In this document: in pieces, positions 59,157 to 64,000 of the stretch
Numbering within the stretch: position 1 is the stretch's first letter
Layout: each line of letters begins with the position of its first letter
Assembly (NCBI GenBank): GCA_027494135.1
Contig: JAOSJK010000012.1
Span: forward strand, 1,127,427-1,191,426
Direction of reading: 5' to 3'
Length of the DNA: 64,000 bases
Origin: Acidimicrobiia bacterium
GTDB lineage: Bacteria; Actinomycetota; Acidimicrobiia; IMCC26256; PALSA-610
Program-made: the position numbers and the translations under genes
Notes under the pieces: model-generated
What the model was told of the DNA's origin: nothing
Database searches by the model: none
Seen by the model: the letters and a program-made list of their open reading frames with translations, nothing else

Positions 59157-60820
59157 CATCGACGGACTGACCTGGTAGCGAGGCAACCGGCTCGCCGGTC
59201 TTCACGGCAACCTCGGGAGTCGGGCCAACCGGCGGCCAACAGGTGTCCTAGCATCGATCCCCGACCGGTCGCGGCTGCGCTCGCCTGCGCCGCGACCCAA
59301 TGCCGCGCCGTTGAGCTCCGAAGAGGGCGAGGCGTGTCGCACCGCACAGGTAGAGGGATGGGGCGTGCTGCTTTGACCTGAACTGCATTCGAGAGATGTA
59401 CTGCTTGGCGTGCTCGCCGAGCGTTCAGGCCGGGTACCGATCGTGCTGCGATTGCGTCGCCAGCTCCATTCGAACAACAGTCGCGAACCGATTGCGTGTA
59501 AGCTCAGCCAGCCTTGAGTGCCTTTGACGTCCGAGGTGCGACGGGGGTGCCTCGACGAGGGCCACCGCATCTTCGACGTGCACATTTCGACGAGATGGCG
59601 ACTCGGGATCAGGCCACTCGCTCGAGGTGAAGCCGGCCATGATGAGCTTGTGGCCGGAACGCCAGACCGTTGGCGAGTGTCGAGCGGAGGTTGGCTGCCA
59701 TTCCGGGGCCGCCGTTCGATGGGGTACGCGGATGCGCTCCCCCACATCGAGGCCATACGATAACTGCGGCCGTCCCCTCCGCGCCCAGTGCGTCAGCACG
59801 CCGAGAACCTCCTGATGTCAGGTTCTTGATCGCTGGGCATCATCGCCCGGAGCACGGGTCCGTGCGGCGAGATCGTCGTCGACAGCATGTCGAAGGAGCA
59901 CCAGATGATTGCGTCGGACCGCGTCGGTGGCGGCCTCGCTCGTTGATTCCTCGACGAGCATTCTGAGGGAATGGATGCCGTCGAACAACGGCTCACTTGG
60001 CTCCTGTATCCTCGGACTGCTCGACGGCCGGGGGCGGGCCTTCTGCCATTCGTTCCATTCCTGGTCCAGCTGACGCAGCACGCCCTGTCGTGTTCGCGTG
60101 TTGATCTCCTTCGGCTCGATGACGACGAGACCGTCCACGAAGACTTCCGAACGGCAGCCTGAACCCGGCTGGAGCTCGAGCGCTGGTCAGGCGCGCCTGC
60201 TGATGCCTGAGTGACTACGGCATGGCTTTCTCGAATGACTCTTCTTGAGCCTCACGGAGTCCTGGGATCCTGCGCAGTCGGGAACTGTTCACATCTGCGA
60301 GGAGGGAATCGGCGATGCCATCGACGCGGCAAAGCTACCGAATGGTGGATCACCACGACCGGCTACGAGATGGCGCTGGAACTGATCGCAAACCAAGTGG
60401 TCGTTGCCGATCCTCAACGCGCTTCGCCGAACAGCCGTCTGGCGGAAAGCTGAGCCTCCGCCGCCAGCTCCAGCATCAACGATGCACCGCTTGATGCGAC
60501 CCCTGACCCGGCACTCTGCCTGGCCTCGTCGAGCGAGACTGACCGCCGGGCCACGAGCCGACGAACCTGATACACGCTGACTCCACTTGACGCTTGCTAG
60601 CTCACGTCACCGAGCTGGCCCGGCCTGCGGCAACACGAGCACTCTGGCCGAGCTGGTCGAGATCGTCGACGTTGGGACCGTATTCATCCGGCGTCCGCTC
60701 CTGACCTGCTGACCAGTGTGAGTACCTCCCGGCAGGTGTCGGCACCCGTCATCGGTGGAGGCTTCCGTTGATGGAACGCCCTGACTACGTTCGACGACTC
60801 GATGCGTGGAGGGTCGGTGG
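59157..60820. other. Region without a recognisable gene
   Basis: No family motif was found on either strand. Short open frames with reasonable composition exist on the minus strand: 59818-60138, containing DGLVVIEPKEINTRTRQGVL and VLRQLDQEWNEWQKAR, and 59425-59799. They may be pieces of one frame-broken gene of unknown function. Indel density is high here. Confidence 0.4.
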
Positions 60821-61395
60821 ATGAAGCCAAGGATGGTCAGCCCTGGCCATCGTCGTGCTGGCGATGGTTGCGGGGGCGTGTTCAGATCTGATGTTCAGAC
60901 GCGGGTGAAACACCGACGAGCGTGAAGCGCACGCCGACGACCGCCACCACGACGACCCCTCCTGATCACCGGTTCTTCCACCACGACGACGGAGACGGCG
61001 GACCCCGTGCTCGTCGCCCACCTCGCCTTCTGGGACGAGTACATTACCCTCGCCGGGATGGCCGTTGTTCGATGTCGCAGCGGTAATCCACGTCCCGCGG
61101 AGGTGACGACCGGTTCGAGACCCAGCAGCTCCTCGACTTCCTTCGGAACAACGCGACGACTGGGCTAGGTGCTACGCGGTGACCTCGACCACTCCCCTGA
61201 CGTCGTCTCGAACGACGGGACGACTTCCGCCATCGAGGACTGCCTGACGACTTGCCTCGGCGTGTACCGGGTCGCTGATGACGTCCGGCCGATACCGATG
61301 ACCGGAGCTGCCGCCCTTCACACGGCGACGTTGCGACAGGAGGCGGCTGTGGCGAGTCGAGACGGTGAGTATGGGATCAGAGCCGTGCACGTGTA
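60821..61395 (+). CDS. Lipoprotein of second Tad-type locus, frame-broken
   Basis: ATG at 60821 behind GGAGGG. The signal peptide LAIVVLAMVAGACSD has a lipobox. A Thr/Ser-rich linker (TPTTATTTTPP) is followed by DPVLVAHLAFWDEYITLAG, DDRFETQQLLDFLRNNATTG, PDVVSNDGTTSAIEDCL and LGVYRVADDV. This is the same plan as the lipoprotein at 30.1-30.8 kb (lipobox, Thr linker, E-x-C after a T/D-rich strand). Readable only by switching frames at least four times. Confidence 0.55.
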
Positions 61396-62160
61396 TGGCC
61401 AATCTGGTCGGCTGCTCATCGGTTGCGAGTGTTGCAGCGTTCGTAGACCCGGCAGCGGCGGATTTGGCGCCAGTGGTGCATTAACCGATGACTCGGGTAA
61501 TCGACTATGGCGTCGCCGTCGGGCGACCGGAGGTGGCGGCAACTCGAACCCATGGTCGCGGCGGACGGACTGACCGTCGCAGCTACCGGCCGGTTGTGAC
61601 CGGAGGGCTTCCCGTTCGATGACACCGGACGGATCTCTCATCGAGACCAAACCAAGTGCGCCAGGACGAGAAGACCTGTGACGGCGGGGTTCAATGGAGC
61701 GTGCACCTGCGGCGCCGCTGAATGCGGTCGACCCGGCTGAGGTCGCAGCGGGCGTCCTGCGACGCATGACCGTCCCTTTTGCCGCAGGTGGCGCTGGAGC
61801 TCCTCGGCGACCAGTGGTCAACCTGCCGTCGTGGTGCATCGCAACTGGAGCCACCGACCGGTCAGCATCCGTCGGAGGCGACCATCCGAGTGACCGCCCG
61901 CCCGTCGTCCGCAAAGTGGACCTTCGGCGACGGCACCACCCTGTCGTGCGGTCTGGCGCGTGCCGTGGTCACCTGACACCGATGCGGCCTGAGTGTGCAT
62001 CCATACGTGGAGACGAACCGGCATTGCAATGTATTGAGCGCCACCCGTCTGCGCCAGCGCTCGCGTAATGGCGTCGCACTCGGTGACCGGCGGTGGCGGC
62101 GGCGGCGCCGCCGTCGATCACCTGCACTCGACCTGAGCCGGCGCGCCGCCGAGGTCCAAG
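61395..62160 (+). CDS. Secreted protein of second Tad-type locus, frame-broken
   Basis: Start near the ATG at 61395 (MANLVG) with a hydrophobic signal region. The homology to the secreted protein at 29.3-30.2 kb is strong in the second half. NAVDPAEVAAGVLRRM aligns with GLVDPAALAQQALQSV, VVNLPSW with VQIPTWLW, VTARPSSAKWTFGDGTTLSC with VTARPVSVTWGTGDGGSEVC, and VPWSPDTDAA with VAWSPGVDEDA. Many frame changes. Confidence 0.6.
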
Positions 62161-62181
62161 CCTCAACGAACGAATCGGAGG

Positions 62182-62873
62182 ATGACGATGTCGACCGCCA
62201 CCGCACGGCGGTCCAGCAACGGCCTACCACCTACCACCCCGCGCTGAAGCCCCAGGACTGGCGACGGCGGCCGCTGAAAACATTCCGGTCGATCGCACTG
62301 GTCCCCGCCCGTGCTCGTCCTGATGTGCTGGGGTGCAGTGGACTTTGTTCTCCCCGCAGACCGCACCGGCGGGTGATCGGCGTCGCCCGAGATGTGCCCC
62401 GGCGCGGTGGTCACGGCGAAGCTGATCTTGTGGATGGCGAAAGGATCCCGGCGGGAGCGGGCTTCGGGGTCGTCCTGGCGGGTCGGTCGGCTGACGTTGT
62501 TTCGGCGAACTGGCGCCTTCGACGGACTGACTGCCGGGCCGTTGCTCAACCCTGACCCAACTCACCGACGATCCCGGCTGTGCCCGAGGGATGGTCCCGG
62601 GTCGGCGCGGTGTCTGCTTGGCGCTGTCCTCGGCTCGACCTATTGATCGTGGCGATCCCGGTCGAGATCATCGAGACGACTGCCCGGACACACTTCGCCA
62701 GCGCTGGCGAGCGCTGGTGCCGTGAGGCATCGGCAGAGGATCAGACTCGTCCTAGATCGCGACCGATGGTCGTAAGTCCTCTGCACCGTCTCGATCGCGC
62801 GGTCCTGGGCGGGAGGACGCCGCAGCGATCTCGGTGCGGCAGGCAGCGGCGGGGCGCGGTGAGTCTGGTGTGA
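62182..62873 (+). CDS. SAF-domain CpaB-like protein of second Tad-type locus, frame-broken
   Basis: ATG at 62182 behind CGGAGG (MTMSTATARRSSNGLPP). SAF-domain pattern across frames: VIGVARDVP then PGAVVTAK, RIPAGAGFGVVLAGRSADVV, TGAFDGLTAGPLLNPD, VPEGWSRVGAVSAW, PRLDLLIV and VEIIETTA. The stop overlaps the next gene (GTGA), exactly as in the first locus. Predicted pilus assembly protein. Confidence 0.6.
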
Positions 62874-63609
62874 TCGCCGCCGAGCGGCCTCGTAGGTTGG
62901 CACGGCGCCAAGGGTTCCCTGGCGCAACCATGCTGGCAGCTGGCAGCTTCCGCCGCTTTTCTCGTCGGTTCCGACCGACACGACGCGCAGCTGCTCATCG
63001 ACACCGACGGCGATCTGGCAGCGGTGTTCGCAGCGCAATGAAACCCGGCATGGTGACGCTCGCGGTGCCGGTATGACCCGGCACCGGTTCGCGCCCGATG
63101 ACGTCGAATCAGCACGTCCAACTGATCGGCGACGATTTCGCCTGGGCCGCCCTGCCGAGCCCGGGACCAAAGCTGCATCGACCTGACGAACTTGGGCCGA
63201 GGGTTCGGCCGAGTCACTCACCCACACGCCAGCTTGTCGCGGATGTCGGCCGGTGGCATGGATAGTCCTGGAAAGAGCTTCCGTTCAGCCGCTGCGAAGT
63301 GGACGTGCTCGTCGTGCCCAACCGTTACCTGGGTCGCCCACGGTCGGTGGGCATTCGCAGACCTGACCAGCCGGTCCTCGCCGCGTCGTGGTGGCGACTG
63401 CGGTGAACGGCCCTATGGGCTCCGAGGAGGTCGCGGAGGCGCTCGTTGCCGAGTCCATAGTAGGTTCCGGTGGATAGGCCGCGGCGCCAGTTGTGGTGGG
63501 AGGCGGTGGAAAGCGCGATGCGCGGCTGTGGGCGCTCAGTCCGTGCCCTGGCGCACAGCCTCGGACTCCGTGATGCCAGCCGAGTCAGGCTGGGTCTGAA
63601 GGGCCATGA
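62870..63609 (+). CDS. TadZ/MinD-like protein of second Tad-type locus, frame-broken
   Basis: GTG start at 62870. P-loop region GAKGSPGATMLAA (once one base is dropped), LLIDTDGDLAAVFAA, KPGMVTLAVP, HVQLIGDDFAWAALPSPG, EVDVLVVVP, GERPYG then SEEVAEALVAESIVGS. The KPGMVTLA segment matches EPGLVTLA of the first TadZ. Ends at the ATGA overlap with TadA (63606). A Lys precedes the Gly-Ser here, so the loop differs from the first copy. Confidence 0.55.
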
Positions 63610-64000
63610 CCATGCTCGGACGCGTTCGATGATGCGCTAGTCAAGTCCATGCCGAGATCGCGGACGAACTCTCGTTGTCGAGTTCCGCGGATGGTCGACG
63701 ACGGGCAACGACTCGACAGCGACGACAGAGGAGATGCTGGGCCGTCAGCTCATCGCCCAGCGATTGAGCGACTTGTGTCGGACGCGATCGGCGTCGGTCG
63801 GCCGGTCTGTCCTGCCGAGTGATAGGTGGTCATCAGAGCAGGTGTTCGATCGGCTGTTCCACCTCGGCCGGTTGCAGCCGTTGCCTGACGACGAGTCGAT
63901 CCAGAACGTCGTCGCCAACGGTCACGACCGTGTGTTCATCGAGCACGCTTGGAGGCCTAAGGCAGGTGCTGGAGTCTCAGTCCAGCTAATTAACCAATTA
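63606..64000 (+). CDS. tadA: TadA/CpaF ATPase of second Tad-type locus, partial at window end
   Basis: ATG at 63606. After one frame change an unbroken stretch reads EEMLGRQLIAQRLSDLCRTR, then EQVFDRLFHLGRLQPLPDDE and SIQNVVANGHDRVFIEHAW. It aligns with the first TadA (LARLQPLLDDPSIRDIHISGANRV). Only the N-terminal domain lies inside the window; Walker A would follow beyond 64.0 kb. Confidence 0.72.

Noticed and set aside
59425..60138. Named gene in the 59.2-60.8 kb region
   Set aside because: Two minus-strand frames look plausible but match no family I know and cannot be joined with confidence.
1..64000. CRISPR array or rRNA genes
   Set aside because: No regularly spaced repeats with unique spacers and no rRNA-like conserved blocks were seen on either strand. 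The only regular repeats are contiguous 12-base units without spacers.

Overview
The window is high-GC, densely packed DNA of actinobacterial type. Supporting signs are the SCO6880-type conjugation protein, MMPL transporter, F420-dependent oxidoreductase, cytochrome P450 and DHA2 drug exporters. An Acidimicrobiia-like host is my inference. Family motifs often jump between frames, and many jumps sit at G/C homopolymers. I read most of these as uncorrected long-read indels rather than true pseudogenes. Frame breaks become much denser after about 43 kb and worst near 64 kb.

Positions 1-42.85 kb look like one integrative and conjugative element (ICE). The left edge carries the N-terminal half of a DExH helicase related to defence or repair helicases. 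Next come a split DNA methylase plus SNF2-like helicase, small element proteins and the VirD4 coupling protein (8.9-10.8 kb). A primase and the type IV secretion core (VirB4, SCO6880, VirB6-, VirB8- and pilin-like proteins) lie at 11.7-18.0 kb, beside a two-domain peptidoglycan hydrolase. From 30.8 down to 20.1 kb runs a complete Tad/Flp pilus operon, most of its genes coupled by 4-base overlaps: lipoprotein, secreted protein, SAF/CpaB, TadZ, TadA, TadB, TadC, Flp pilin, two TadE, TadG, and a LysM-BTAD membrane protein. A sigma-like protein lies upstream. Then follow an ABC-F ATPase, a MobF relaxase-helicase (34.4-37.8 kb), an excisionase-like protein, a nitrilase-fold protein, a MarR regulator and a tyrosine integrase (40.7-42.4 kb).

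At 42.81-42.85 kb a 3' fragment of a tRNA (fMet-like) abuts the interior of an amidohydrolase gene. This is either an att-type junction or an assembly join. The 43-59 kb part reads like a chromosomal or accessory catabolic and efflux region: amidohydrolase, TetR, universal stress protein, DHA2 exporter with divergent TetR, F420-dependent oxidoreductase, MMPL, thioesterase, two alpha/beta hydrolases, a P450 interrupted by an IS3-family element, and a second DHA2 exporter with divergent MarR.

The last 3.2 kb (60.8-64.0 kb) looks non-coding at first sight. Reading across frames recovers a second, diverged Tad-type locus on the plus strand in the same order as the first: lipoprotein, secreted protein, SAF protein, TadZ, TadA running off the end.

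Two sequence signals tie the element together. A block of about 30 bases with core GCGGCTTACC stands before at least six element transcription units. A 12-base repeat, CTATCCSGTTGG, occurs between genes, just before the relaxase start, and inside the relaxase gene.
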